Notes: generated from the sequence alone by a model not told the origin. A DNA stretch of 22,620 nt from Caryophanales bacterium UBA7642 (GCA_002483745.1 DLIM01000036.1:1-22620), one strand, 5' to 3'; positions 13,595-21,194 are shown, numbered from the stretch's first letter. Numbers and translations: made by a program.

Positions 13595-14551
13595 ATGCCG
13601 AATCTTCTCGCCCACAGTCTCGTTGTAAAGAGATTTTACATCAAGGAAGACGAAATGCCTTCCGTCAGCAAGACTCAACCGAAGCCTTTTATTAAAGGCA
13701 ATTTTGCCTTTCTTTCATTAGGCTCCCAGGGACCAGATCCTCTTTTTTATGTTGGCATTATCCCTTTTCATGCTCTTCATCTAGTTACGGCAAACAAAAG
13801 ATTAGGAAACAAACTGCATAAACAGGACGGGAAGAAGTATTTCCGATTATTAGTTGAACAGTCTTATATGATAGATGACGATTTAGAAAAATGCCGTTTC
13901 CAATCCTTTATCTTTGGTCAGTTAGCCCACTATCTATTAGATAGAGAAGCTCATCCATATGTCCTATATGAAACAGGCTTTGACGAAGATGGTAGGATCA
14001 CTGGCAAATATCATTATCTTCATACGCATTTTGAAGCTGAGATTGATACTAGTTTAGCAATGAAATACCGAATGAACTACTTCCTATCTAACCCCTCGGA
14101 CTTCATACCTACTGATAAAGACTTCCTTAAAATTATTGACCGTAACTTAGTTCCGGTCTTAAAGAAACTCTTCGATGAAAAGAACCTTCCTGCTAATCTT
14201 TACTCCAATGCCATTATCAACATGCACTCTTGGGTAAGATATATCAATAAAGGCAATCTAAGAGCTAAGATGTTTGGAAAATCATCGCTTTCAGCATTAA
14301 AACTACCAATCAATAAAGCTGATACTGGATGCCTAAATGAAACTAAGGAAACTTGGTTAGATCCAGTTACTGGAGCTAAAAGAAATGATTCCTTCATCGA
14401 AATCCATTCACGAGCCTTTGAACTCTTAGATAGCTGTTATCATGACATCCTTAAGAATGGCTTCAACTATGATGTCATCCAGAAGTATCTTAACGGTCTT
14501 GACTACTATGGAGCACCCGTAGGCAGCAAATGGCTGTATAAGAAAAACTAA
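13595..14551 (+). CDS. zinc-dependent phospholipase C-like protein
   Basis: 318 residues of the zinc-dependent PLC / S1-P1 nuclease fold. Probable zinc ligands are spaced as in the family: His7, Asp48 (GSQGPDPLFY), His112-x3-Asp116-x3-His120 (FGQLAHYLLDREAHP) and His145-x3-Glu149 (HTHFEAEID). There is no signal peptide, unlike the secreted clostridial alpha-toxin and cereus PLC, so a cytosolic hydrolase of unknown substrate is likely. It starts 6 bases after pduL. The only Shine-Dalgarno-like element, AGAGGAA (13576-13582), lies inside the end of pduL, so translation is probably coupled. A terminator follows. Confidence 0.82.
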   Translation: MPNLLAHSLVVKRFYIKEDEMPSVSKTQPKPFIKGNFAFLSLGSQGPDPLFYVGIIPFHALHLVTANKRLGNKLHKQDGKKYFRLLVEQSYMIDDDLEKCRFQSFIFGQLAHYLLDREAHPYVLYETGFDEDGRITGKYHYLHTHFEAEIDTSLAMKYRMNYFLSNPSDFIPTDKDFLKIIDRNLVPVLKKLFDEKNLPANLYSNAIINMHSWVRYINKGNLRAKMFGKSSLSALKLPINKADTGCLNETKETWLDPVTGAKRNDSFIEIHSRAFELLDSCYHDILKNGFNYDVIQKYLNGLDYYGAPVGSKWLYKKN

Positions 14552-14564
14552 TTTTAACAAATAA

Positions 14565-14599
14565 GCGCCACTGTTATTGAAAAACAATGGTGCTTTTTT
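14565..14599 (+). terminator. terminator after the phospholipase C-like gene
   Basis: GCGCCACTGTT (14565-14575) and AACAATGGTGC (14583-14593) form an 11-position stem with one G-T and one mismatch, followed by six T. Confidence 0.85.
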
Positions 14600-14771
14600 G
14601 TTACATCTTAATTTGAATATAAAAAATTAAAGTCCAAAAAGTCTTACCATTAGGCAATTTTGAAGAAACAACTTTAGTGCTTTAATAGGGTGTATGAAGT
14701 AACAATTCTATTGGAAAACTGCCAAAATAGGAAAAAGAATTAAATAAGATATGGCTTTGCTTCTCCTTAGA
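14600..14771. other. AT-rich intergenic stretch, no gene seen
   Basis: Part of a 318-base gap between genes. No ORF with a ribosome binding site, no long repeat and no recognised RNA family were found. A 22-codon frame from 14751 has no Shine-Dalgarno and runs through the promoter of the next gene. Confidence 0.6.
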
Positions 14772-14780
14772 TGCTATACT
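14772..14780 (+). promoter_or_regulatory. extended -10 promoter of the 115-aa protein gene
   Basis: TGCTATACT is TGn plus TATACT, without a clear -35. It would start a leader of about 83 bases. The leader contains small hairpins: ATAAA/TTTAT (about 14817-14829) and CCGT-ATAG-ACGG (14832-14843). It ends in Shine-Dalgarno AAGGGG (14858-14863). No known riboswitch was recognised. Confidence 0.5.
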
Positions 14781-14869
14781 TTTTCTAAGTCAGATTTAGA
14801 AGTTTGGCTCACTGCATAAAAAGATTTATAGCCGTATAGACGGGAAGTTTTCACGTTAAGGGGTACATC

Positions 14870-15217
14870 ATGAAAAAAAGTAAGGCTTTGCCTGAGCTTG
14901 GGCTTTCTTTGTTGTTGGGAGTAAATCAGAATTCAGCTTTTTCACCTGAACCGGTGAATGATCAATATCAGATGGTTAAGGGAAAACTTAGAATCTCTGA
15001 CGATGATATTTTCTTTGTCGATGAATCGGGTTTTTCTTATGAGATTACTGATAGGAGCCATGATGGTGTCTACCGGTACAATTTCTTTGATCAAAAGAGT
15101 AATCCTCTGACTTCTAAATCTTTCACTAATAACGAGCCGGTTATGGCTACCTTCTTAGTTCCCCATGCTGGTTTCTCTCTACATGATGAAATGGCCGTTA
15201 AAATCGCTAAAATCTAG
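14870..15217 (+). CDS. hypothetical protein, 115 aa
   Basis: I do not recognise this protein. The start is well supported by AAGGGG six bases before ATG and by an extended -10 promoter. The N-terminus (MKKSKALPELGLSLLLGV) is basic then hydrophobic, but short and Pro-containing, so it is not a convincing signal peptide. The rest looks like a small beta-rich domain: KLRISDDDIFFVDESG, YEITDRSHDGVYRYNFF, PVMATFLVPHAGFSL. It has one His-Gly-rich turn and no Cys. It lies 87 bases before the RnfD/NqrB-like gene, same strand. A weak T-rich stretch (about 15240-15250) and a separate -10 box lie between them, so co-transcription is uncertain. Confidence 0.75.
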   Translation: MKKSKALPELGLSLLLGVNQNSAFSPEPVNDQYQMVKGKLRISDDDIFFVDESGFSYEITDRSHDGVYRYNFFDQKSNPLTSKSFTNNEPVMATFLVPHAGFSLHDEMAVKIAKI

Positions 15218-15254
15218 AATTTAGAAAGATGGTCACCCCTCTTTTTTCTTGTTT

Positions 15255-15260
15255 TATAAT
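15255..15260 (+). promoter_or_regulatory. -10 box upstream of the RnfD/NqrB-like gene
   Basis: A perfect TATAAT about 45 bases before the ATG, with no recognisable -35. The leader holds AATAATA (15258-15264) and TATTATT (15277-15283), which can form a 7-bp AT stem. Confidence 0.4.
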
Positions 15261-15304
15261 AATATTAGGGTTAACGTATTATTGTTTCGCATGGTGAAAA
15301 ACAA

Positions 15305-16369
15305 ATGAATGTATCTATTGAAAAGCAGGCTATCTTTAAGAAAATGATATTTCTTTTTGCTGGAGCTATTATTCTGCTTCTTAGCTCTATTATTTACTAT
15401 GGCTGTGTCGGCGGAAACGGTTATCCCAATTATGTCTATGCTTTGACGGTCTTAAGAAACTCTGTCATATCAATAGCTTGCTTTGTCTTCTATGACTTGA
15501 TTCACTATCTTCCTTCTTTGATGAATAAAGATAGATCGTTTAAAGAAAGCCAGTCTCATTATTGGAATCATATTATTTATGATTTCTCATATTACTATGG
15601 TCTAGTGTTTTCTCTTCTACTTCCAGTCGGCATGCCTTTCTATGTCATTATCCTCTCAGCTATTATTGCTATCTTCATGTCTAAGGTCTTTGAAGCTATT
15701 TTCTCACAGCCGGTTTTAAATCCGGCCTTGATAGGTATTGCCTTTGTTCAGATTTGCTTTCCGACTTTCTTCGATTATGATCTAAGTTCTACTCAGATTC
15801 TTCTTAATGCCTCTTATTCCGGAATGAGTTCTTTTACTAATGTCGGTCTCTGGAATCTAATCTCTGGCTTATATGCTTATTCAGTCGGTGAGCCTTTTGC
15901 TTTGATTCTTTTAGTGTTAGGTGTCTTCTTTTCAGCTAAGAAGATAATTGATTTTAAGCAGTCACTTATTGCGATTGTCTTCTCTTATCTTGCCTATTTA
16001 GTTCTTTATTTAGCATTAGGTGCTGGTATTAAGGCTTTTGAAGAAAGCTTTAGATTCCTTTTAGTCGGTGGCCTCTTCTTTTCTACCGTCTTTGCTTTCT
16101 CTGATCCTATTTTTGGACCAAAAGAAAAAGAAACTACTTATATATCGGTCTCTTTAGCAATCTTCTTATCAGCTGTAATTAGGCTCTATACTGACTTTGA
16201 AGGCATCTATATGGGAATTCTTTTGACTGGTTTAGTCAGTCCTATAATTGATAAATACTTGCCTTCTGTTAAAAGAAAAAGAACTATTTCTGTGGTTTCT
16301 TCCACTGCTTTAATCGCTTCTTTATTTGCCGTCTGTCTTATCTTTGGCCTGCAGAATCGAGCAGTTTAG
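15305..16369 (+). CDS. RnfD/NqrB-family membrane protein, orphan
   Basis: 354 residues with about nine hydrophobic segments. RnfD and NqrB are integral membrane subunits of ion-pumping Rnf/NQR complexes. Family landmarks: LRNSVIS near 50, the SQPVLNPALIG region (134-144), and the C-terminal half LVGGLFFSTVFAFSDPIFGP (about 253-272) followed by RLYTDFEGIYMGILLTGLVSPIID (about 293-316). That half matches the GG..FM.TDP and EG...AIL..N...P.ID pattern of NqrB/RnfD. The segment that normally carries the covalently flavinylated Thr (an SGAT-type motif) reads SGMS (172-175), and the usual GETS motif reads GEPF (195-198). No other rnf/nqr gene or ApbE is in the window. There is only a weak GGTG ahead of the ATG. 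Confidence 0.75.
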   Translation: MNVSIEKQAIFKKMIFLFAGAIILLLSSIIYYGCVGGNGYPNYVYALTVLRNSVISIACFVFYDLIHYLPSLMNKDRSFKESQSHYWNHIIYDFSYYYGLVFSLLLPVGMPFYVIILSAIIAIFMSKVFEAIFSQPVLNPALIGIAFVQICFPTFFDYDLSSTQILLNASYSGMSSFTNVGLWNLISGLYAYSVGEPFALILLVLGVFFSAKKIIDFKQSLIAIVFSYLAYLVLYLALGAGIKAFEESFRFLLVGGLFFSTVFAFSDPIFGPKEKETTYISVSLAIFLSAVIRLYTDFEGIYMGILLTGLVSPIIDKYLPSVKRKRTISVVSSTALIASLFAVCLIFGLQNRAV

Positions 16370-16388
16370 AAAGACCTTTCTTTTTTTA
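16368..16388 (+). terminator. weak terminator after the RnfD/NqrB-like gene
   Basis: AGAAA (16368-16372) and TTTCT (16377-16381) form a short stem with loop GACC, followed by a run of T (16381-16387). The stem is short, so termination may be partial. Confidence 0.45.
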
Positions 16389-16475
16389 AAAATCTTCTCA
16401 TATCATTCCTTCCTAATTATGATATATTTATAAAGCAATATTATTTAATTTATAGATAAAGAAAGATCAGTAAAA

Positions 16476-16745
16476 ATGGAAACAAAATTTGTTTACTTAC
16501 CTAAAGGGACCTGCTCTGTCAAAATGACCTTCACTCTTGATGATGACATCATCAAGGACTTTGAAGTCGTTGGTGGCTGTAATGGCAACCTTAAAGGCAT
16601 CAGAAGCCTGATTATCGGAATGAAGGCCGAGGATGTCATTGCTAAGCTTAAAGGCATCAAGTGCGGCTATAAGAGCACTTCCTGCCCAGATCAATTATCA
16701 ATCGGCTTAGAAGAGTATCTCTCTAGTAAGAAGGAAAGTAAGTGA
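16476..16745 (+). CDS. TSCPD-domain protein (TIGR03905 type)
   Basis: A small 89-residue protein ending in the eponymous TSCPDQL motif (68-74). It is related to the C-terminal module of some ribonucleotide reductases, but its function is unknown. Four Cys (13, 35, 63, 70) in KGTCS, GGCNGN, IKCGY and TSCPD could form a metal or redox site. There is no Shine-Dalgarno; the ATG is preceded by an A-rich CAGTAAAA. Its TGA stop, the only TGA stop in the window, overlaps the metK ATG by one base, so the two are co-translated. Confidence 0.88.
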   Translation: METKFVYLPKGTCSVKMTFTLDDDIIKDFEVVGGCNGNLKGIRSLIIGMKAEDVIAKLKGIKCGYKSTSCPDQLSIGLEEYLSSKKESK

Positions 16746-17920
16746 TGACCTGTAAGAACCTTTTTACTTCTGAGTCCGTATCGGAAGGGCACCCTGATAA
16801 ACTCTGTGATCGTATCTCTGACGCTATCCTTGATGCTGCTTTAGCTAAAGATCACAATAGCCGTACTGCTATTGAATGCCTGGCTACTAGAGAAAGAATC
16901 ATTATCAGCGGTGAAGTCACTACTAAAGCTCAGCTTGATTATGAAAAAATAGCTAGAGAAGTAGTGAGGGATGTCGGATATACTTCACCGGAGATTGGTA
17001 TTGGATGTGATACGATGAAAGTAGAAGTCTATATTAGAGAACAATCACCTGATATTGCTCAGGGAGTCGATAATTCATTAGATAACCATTCAATTGGTGC
17101 TGGTGATCAAGGCATCATGTTTGGCTTTGCTACTGATGAAACAGAGAACTATATGCCTTTACCGATAGTGATGGCACATAAGTTAGTCCGTTATGCCACT
17201 ATCCTTAGAAAGAATGGCGAACTGCCTTTTGCTCGCCCGGATATGAAGTCTCAGGTTACCATCGACTATTCCTCAGAGAAGCCCAAGCTGAATGCTGTTG
17301 TCTTCTCTCTTCAGCATAATCCTGATATTGCCATTGATGAATTAAGAGATATTGTTAAGCATAAAGTCATCTTTCCGGTGGTTGATTCTTTTGGAATTGA
17401 TCGAACGGGAGTTGAGGAATACTATATCAATCCTACAGGCCGCTTTGTTATCGGCGGACCTTTAGGAGACACAGGGCTTACCGGAAGAAAAATCATTGTC
17501 GATACCTATGGCGGCTCCGCTCCTCATGGAGGCGGTGCCTTCTCGGGAAAAGACCCGACTAAAGTTGATCGTTCTGCTGCCTATGCAGCTAGATATGCCG
17601 CTAAGAATATTGTGGCTGCTAACCTTTGCTCTAAATGCTTAGTTCAGTTAAGCTATGCAATTGGCGTTTCAGAGCCTGTCTCTATCTCCTTAGAGACTTA
17701 CGGAACTGAAAAGGTCAAGAAGGAAAAGATTCTTGAATGTCTGATTGATCCAGGTATCTTTGATTTCACTCCCTTTGGGATTATCTCTAAGTTTTCCTTG
17801 ATGAACCCTACTTTCCGTTATCAGGATTTAAGTGCTTATGGCCACTTTGGCCGTCCAGACTTAGACCTTCCTTATGAGAAGCTTGATAAGGTCGATATTC
17901 TAAAAAAGCGTTGTCTTTAA
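16745..17920 (+). CDS. metK: S-adenosylmethionine synthetase
   Basis: Makes SAM from methionine and ATP. Motifs: SEGHPDKLCDRISDAILD near the N-terminus (methionine and Mg sites), GAGDQGIMFG (the adenine/phosphate loop), GGPLGDTGLTGRKIIVDTYGG, and the P-loop-like GGGAFSGKDPTKVDRS. The length of 391 is normal. A GTG three bases upstream (16742) is also in frame, but ATG 16745 is nine bases from AAGGA (16731-16735) and overlaps the previous stop, so I chose it. No SAM-sensing riboswitch is visible in the roughly 105 bases before the operon. The next gene begins 12 bases downstream. Confidence 0.97.
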   Translation: MTCKNLFTSESVSEGHPDKLCDRISDAILDAALAKDHNSRTAIECLATRERIIISGEVTTKAQLDYEKIAREVVRDVGYTSPEIGIGCDTMKVEVYIREQSPDIAQGVDNSLDNHSIGAGDQGIMFGFATDETENYMPLPIVMAHKLVRYATILRKNGELPFARPDMKSQVTIDYSSEKPKLNAVVFSLQHNPDIAIDELRDIVKHKVIFPVVDSFGIDRTGVEEYYINPTGRFVIGGPLGDTGLTGRKIIVDTYGGSAPHGGGAFSGKDPTKVDRSAAYAARYAAKNIVAANLCSKCLVQLSYAIGVSEPVSISLETYGTEKVKKEKILECLIDPGIFDFTPFGIISKFSLMNPTFRYQDLSAYGHFGRPDLDLPYEKLDKVDILKKRCL

Positions 17921-17932
17921 CAGGAGAACAGC

Positions 17933-19438
17933 ATGAATAAGAATGATTGTGGGCAGGAGAAAACACCATTTCTTGATGCCTTAGTCAAATATGTCAAGTC
18001 TAACCCGACTGCTTTAGATGTGCCAGGGCATAAGTTAGGAAGCTTCCATACTGATCTTTCTAGGAAGATCTCCAACGTTTTTATGGAATATGATGCTAAT
18101 GCCCCATACGGAATGGATAATCTTTACAATCCTCAGGGTGTTATTAAGGAAGCTGAAGCTTTGGCTGCTAAAGCCTGCCATGCCGATCACTGCCTTTTCT
18201 CAGTCAATGGCACCACTGGCGGTATCTTAACAATGTTTGTGGCCTGCCTTGATGTTAAAGACAAAGTCATTCTTCCCCGCAATGTCCATAAATCAGTAAT
18301 CAATTCTTTGATTATTTCCGGAGCTGTTCCGATTTTTGTCGATCCTGAAATCGATCACACTTTAGGTGTGGCTAATGGCACCAATGCTGACAAAGTCATT
18401 GAAGCCATGGATGAGAATCCGACTGCTAAAGCGGTTTTTGTCATCAACCCAACTTATTTTGGTGTGGTCTCTGACTTAAAGAGGATTGTCAGAGAAGCTC
18501 ACCGAAGGAATATGATTGTCATGACTGATGAGGCGCATGGCTCTAATTTCTATTTTTCCTCTAAGCTTCCTCTTTCGGCGATGGATTGTGGAGCTGATAT
18601 CACTGCCACTAGTATTCATAAGAACTCGGGTTCTCTGACTCAGACTTCCTTTATTCTTACTAAAGGTGAGAGAGTCAATTTCTCTGAAGTCAGAAGAGCA
18701 TTTGCAATGTTTTCTTCTACTAGTCCTAATGCCATCCTCATGGCATCTTTGGATGCAGCCAGAAAAGAAATGGCTCTTAAAGGTGAGAAAATCATTGATA
18801 AGGATCTTTCTTTAGCTTCCTATGCCAGAAAAGAAATCAATAAAATCCCTGGTGTCCATGTCTATGGAAGAGAATACATCAAAGAACAAAATAACTCTGG
18901 TGTCTACAATATTGATGAGACTAAATTAGTTATTCAGGTAACTGGTTTAGGTATGTATGGCTATGAGGTCTATAAGGAGTTAAGAAGAATCGCCAATGTT
19001 CAGGTAGAATTAGGAGAAGTATCAGTTATTTTGGCTCTAATTGGTCCTGGAACCACGAAGAAACATCTCGACAACCTTATTAATGGTTTAAAAGAACTTT
19101 CTAAGCAGCACTATAAAGCTAAAGGCTCAAGAAAGATTCCTTCCTATAACTACTCTTATTCTAAAGCTGTTGTTCCTCCTAGAGAGGGCTATGATGCTCC
19201 TAACAAAATCGTCAATCTTAAGGATTCTATCGGAGAAATCTCTGGTGAAACCGTTATGGCTTATCCTCCGGGAATTCCGATTGTTATTCCTGGAGAGATT
19301 ATCTCCTCTGATGCCATTAAGATGATTGAGTTCTTCCATAAGGAAGGCGGAGAAGTCTTAAAGGATACCACCATTGGTAAGATTAAGATTATTGATCGCT
19401 CTAGATGGCATTTAGCTAAAGAATTCAATCTTGAATAA
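17933..19438 (+). CDS. Orn/Lys/Arg decarboxylase family protein (arginine decarboxylase SpeA-like)
   Basis: 501-residue PLP enzyme of the short Bacillota type (about 480-500), lacking the N-terminal wing domain of the enterobacterial inducible enzymes. Signatures: DVPGHK (29-34), the VNGTTGG loop (91-97), DEAHGSNF (199-206) with the PLP-facing Asp, and the PLP-binding Lys230 in TSIHKNSGSLTQTS. The C-terminal domain carries AYPPGIPIVIPGE. The family decarboxylates Arg, Lys or Orn; B. subtilis SpeA, the closest layout, makes agmatine. Substrate cannot be set from sequence alone. Its place after metK fits polyamine synthesis, where SAM provides aminopropyl groups, but speD, speE and speB are absent here. 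AGGAG lies 8 bases before ATG. Confidence 0.88.
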   Translation: MNKNDCGQEKTPFLDALVKYVKSNPTALDVPGHKLGSFHTDLSRKISNVFMEYDANAPYGMDNLYNPQGVIKEAEALAAKACHADHCLFSVNGTTGGILTMFVACLDVKDKVILPRNVHKSVINSLIISGAVPIFVDPEIDHTLGVANGTNADKVIEAMDENPTAKAVFVINPTYFGVVSDLKRIVREAHRRNMIVMTDEAHGSNFYFSSKLPLSAMDCGADITATSIHKNSGSLTQTSFILTKGERVNFSEVRRAFAMFSSTSPNAILMASLDAARKEMALKGEKIIDKDLSLASYARKEINKIPGVHVYGREYIKEQNNSGVYNIDETKLVIQVTGLGMYGYEVYKELRRIANVQVELGEVSVILALIGPGTTKKHLDNLINGLKELSKQHYKAKGSRKIPSYNYSYSKAVVPPREGYDAPNKIVNLKDSIGEISGETVMAYPPGIPIVIPGEIISSDAIKMIEFFHKEGGEVLKDTTIGKIKIIDRSRWHLAKEFNLE

Positions 19439-19463
19439 TTGCTGACTAGATTTTTGAATTAGT

Positions 19464-19496
19464 AAAAAAGGTAAGCGCTTAACTTACATCTTTTTT
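19464..19496 (+). terminator. terminator after the decarboxylase
   Basis: GTAAG (19471-19475) and CTTAC (19483-19487) form a stem with a 7-base loop, extended by an A-run on the left and TTTTTT on the right. TAAGCGCTTA (19472-19481) inside it is a perfect 10-base palindrome. Confidence 0.7.
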
Positions 19497-19535
19497 GTAT
19501 AAAAACTATGAAAGTACTTTCTTTGCTGAAAGGGG

Positions 19536-19564
19536 TTTAAAGTTGAACCAATCTTCGCTATAAT
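19536..19564 (+). promoter_or_regulatory. hpf promoter
   Basis: TTTAAA (19536-19541) and a perfect TATAAT (19559-19564) are spaced by 17 bases. The leader carries AGGAA (19581-19585) nine bases before the ATG. Confidence 0.6.
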
Positions 19565-19594
19565 AAAAATAGGAATAGAAAGGAACCATCGATT

Positions 19595-20137
19595 ATGAAA
19601 TTCCAGTATGTGTGCAAAGACGTCCGTTTGACTCCTTCTATGAAGGACTCCTGCGAGTCTAAATTCGGAAAGTTCGAACACTACTTCCGCTCATCCGGTG
19701 AAGTGAATTGCGTTGTGACGATTACAGTCGTTCAAGGTAAGAAATCGGTTGAAGCCGCTATTACTACTGAAGGGTTTACATTAAGAGCTCGTGCTATAGA
19801 TGATGACTTCTATGTAGCTGTTGACTTACTCTGTGAAAAGCTTGAAAGGCAGATGCGTAAGGCTAAGACACAGCTAGAGAAAGCTAATAAAAAGCAATCA
19901 TTATGCGACAACATTCTTATGGAGCAAATTGCTGAAGACCAGGAAGAAGCTGATAACTTCGAGATCGTTAAGAGAAAGAAATTAAGCTTAGCTCCGATGG
20001 ATGTAGATGAAGCTTTGGCTAGAATGGATGCTTTAGGCCATTCCTTCTTCATCTATCTTGATTCATCCACTGACCATGTAAATGTTCTTTATGAACGTGA
20101 AGATCATGGCTACGGCTTGATTGAAATCGAAAAATAG
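19595..20137 (+). CDS. hpf: ribosome hibernation-promoting factor, long form
   Basis: Binds the 30S decoding centre and pairs ribosomes into inactive 100S dimers in slow growth. The 180 residues cover both expected parts. The first is an N-terminal beta-alpha-beta-beta-beta-alpha S30AE domain (about 1-100, DDDFYVAVDLLCEKLERQ near the second helix). An acidic linker leads to the C-terminal dimerisation domain (about 122-180: IVKRKKLSLAPMDVDEALARMDALGHSFFIYLDS, NVLYEREDHGYGLIEIE). It is a single gene between its own promoter and terminator; the common downstream secA/prfB is not here. Confidence 0.96.
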   Translation: MKFQYVCKDVRLTPSMKDSCESKFGKFEHYFRSSGEVNCVVTITVVQGKKSVEAAITTEGFTLRARAIDDDFYVAVDLLCEKLERQMRKAKTQLEKANKKQSLCDNILMEQIAEDQEEADNFEIVKRKKLSLAPMDVDEALARMDALGHSFFIYLDSSTDHVNVLYEREDHGYGLIEIEK

Positions 20138-20149
20138 TTTCTAAAGTGA

Positions 20150-20181
20150 ATGGCTGCTTAACCTCCAAGCAGCCATTTTTT
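20150..20181 (+). terminator. terminator after hpf
   Basis: ATGGCTGCTT (20150-20159) and AAGCAGCCAT (20167-20176) form a perfect 10-bp stem with a 7-base loop, followed by six T. Confidence 0.94.
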
Positions 20182-20239
20182 AATTGAAACTTAATTATTT
20201 ATTAAATTCATTCCGCTTTTAATATAGAATATTAGAGCT

Positions 20240-21115
20240 ATGATAAAACTAATTGCAACAGACCTGGATGGCACTCTTTTTTATCCTAAAAAAAGGATTC
20301 TAGGAATGCCTAGATGTAATCGTGTTTTCTTAAGGAATTACCTTGATAACGGCGGAAAACTGATTTTGGCTTCCGGAAGAAGCACCATGATTAAAAGCAA
20401 AGTTGAAAAAATGCTTCACCATGAAGTTACTCTTTTAGGATGCAACGGCGCTTATATCTGTGATTCAACTGGTATCTACAACAAAAAACCTCTTGATCAG
20501 GAAGAAAGCCTCAAAGTTTTTGTCTCTTTGCGCCATGCTTATGGTGCCTTGTTTTGGTTGCTTTTTGATGATGAGGATCCTTTATATATTTGTTTTCACG
20601 GAGTCTCCAAAGGACTTCTTACTACTATCAAGACAGTGAACAAATTAAATGGATTTTATCGGGAAAAGATGATTGATGATGAGAATATGTTCATCAAGAG
20701 GCTGTCCGAACATAAAAACTATAAGCTGATGTGTGCCTTTGGAATTGGCAATAATGCCGACAAAAAGGCAGCTGAAACCTTTATTGCCTTAAAAGATCAG
20801 TATGCTGATTACTTCACTACCGCTTTATCCGATAATGCCATTGAAATAACCGCTAAAGGCGTCGATAAGGGAGTTGGTCTTACTGACTACTGCAAGAGTC
20901 AGAAGATTCTTCCTGAAGAGGTCTTTGTCTGCGGAGATAGCGGAAATGATTTATCGATGTTCAGAGATTTTCCTCATTCGTTCTGTATGTCTCATAGTCC
21001 TGATTATATGAAGAACTCAGCCAATCATTTAATTAATCGTGTCTCAGACTTAGAAGGATATCTTGAGGATCCCACCAAATATGAAAACGATAAAATCAAG
21101 ATAATGAAAAGATAA
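20240..21115 (+). CDS. HAD-superfamily Cof-type phosphatase
   Basis: 291-residue member of the HAD IIB (Cof/YidA) group, which dephosphorylates sugar phosphates, PLP or flavin nucleotides. Four HAD motifs are visible: DLDGT with Asp8 and Asp10, ASGRS with Ser45 as motif II, a Lys in KGVDKGVGL (motif III), and GDSGNDLSMF (motif IV). The middle (about 80-190) is the C2 cap. Substrate is unknown. The ATG has no clear Shine-Dalgarno (only TTAGAGCT). Possible -10 boxes (TAATAT, 20220-20225) would give a leader of under 10 bases. It does not seem co-transcribed with the next pair, which has its own promoter. Confidence 0.9.
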   Translation: MIKLIATDLDGTLFYPKKRILGMPRCNRVFLRNYLDNGGKLILASGRSTMIKSKVEKMLHHEVTLLGCNGAYICDSTGIYNKKPLDQEESLKVFVSLRHAYGALFWLLFDDEDPLYICFHGVSKGLLTTIKTVNKLNGFYREKMIDDENMFIKRLSEHKNYKLMCAFGIGNNADKKAAETFIALKDQYADYFTTALSDNAIEITAKGVDKGVGLTDYCKSQKILPEEVFVCGDSGNDLSMFRDFPHSFCMSHSPDYMKNSANHLINRVSDLEGYLEDPTKYENDKIKIMKR

Positions 21116-21118
21116 GAT

Positions 21119-21147
21119 TTGGAAATATTAGCTTTAGTGTATATAAT
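21119..21147 (+). promoter_or_regulatory. promoter of the unknown gene pair
   Basis: TTGGAA (21119-21124) and TATAAT (21142-21147) are spaced by 17 bases, directly after the HAD gene stop. The leader is about 40 bases and ends with GAGGT seven bases before the ATG. Confidence 0.65.
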
Positions 21148-21194
21148 TAATATTTGTATATATGTGCTAAAACAGAAACAATGAGGTTAACGTT

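Noticed and set aside
14751..14819. 22-aa ORF upstream of the 115-aa gene
   Set aside because: No ribosome binding site, and it runs through the -10 box of the next gene.
14787..14869. Known riboswitch in the long leader
   Set aside because: I could not match the conserved cores of the c-di-GMP, glutamine, THF, preQ1 or SAM classes.
15291..15308. Five-codon uORF (MVKNK) whose TGA overlaps the RnfD/NqrB-like ATG
   Set aside because: No Shine-Dalgarno at a usable distance; a chance ATG is as likely.
16370..16475. SAM riboswitch upstream of the metK operon
   Set aside because: The stretch is short, AT-rich and lacks the conserved helices.
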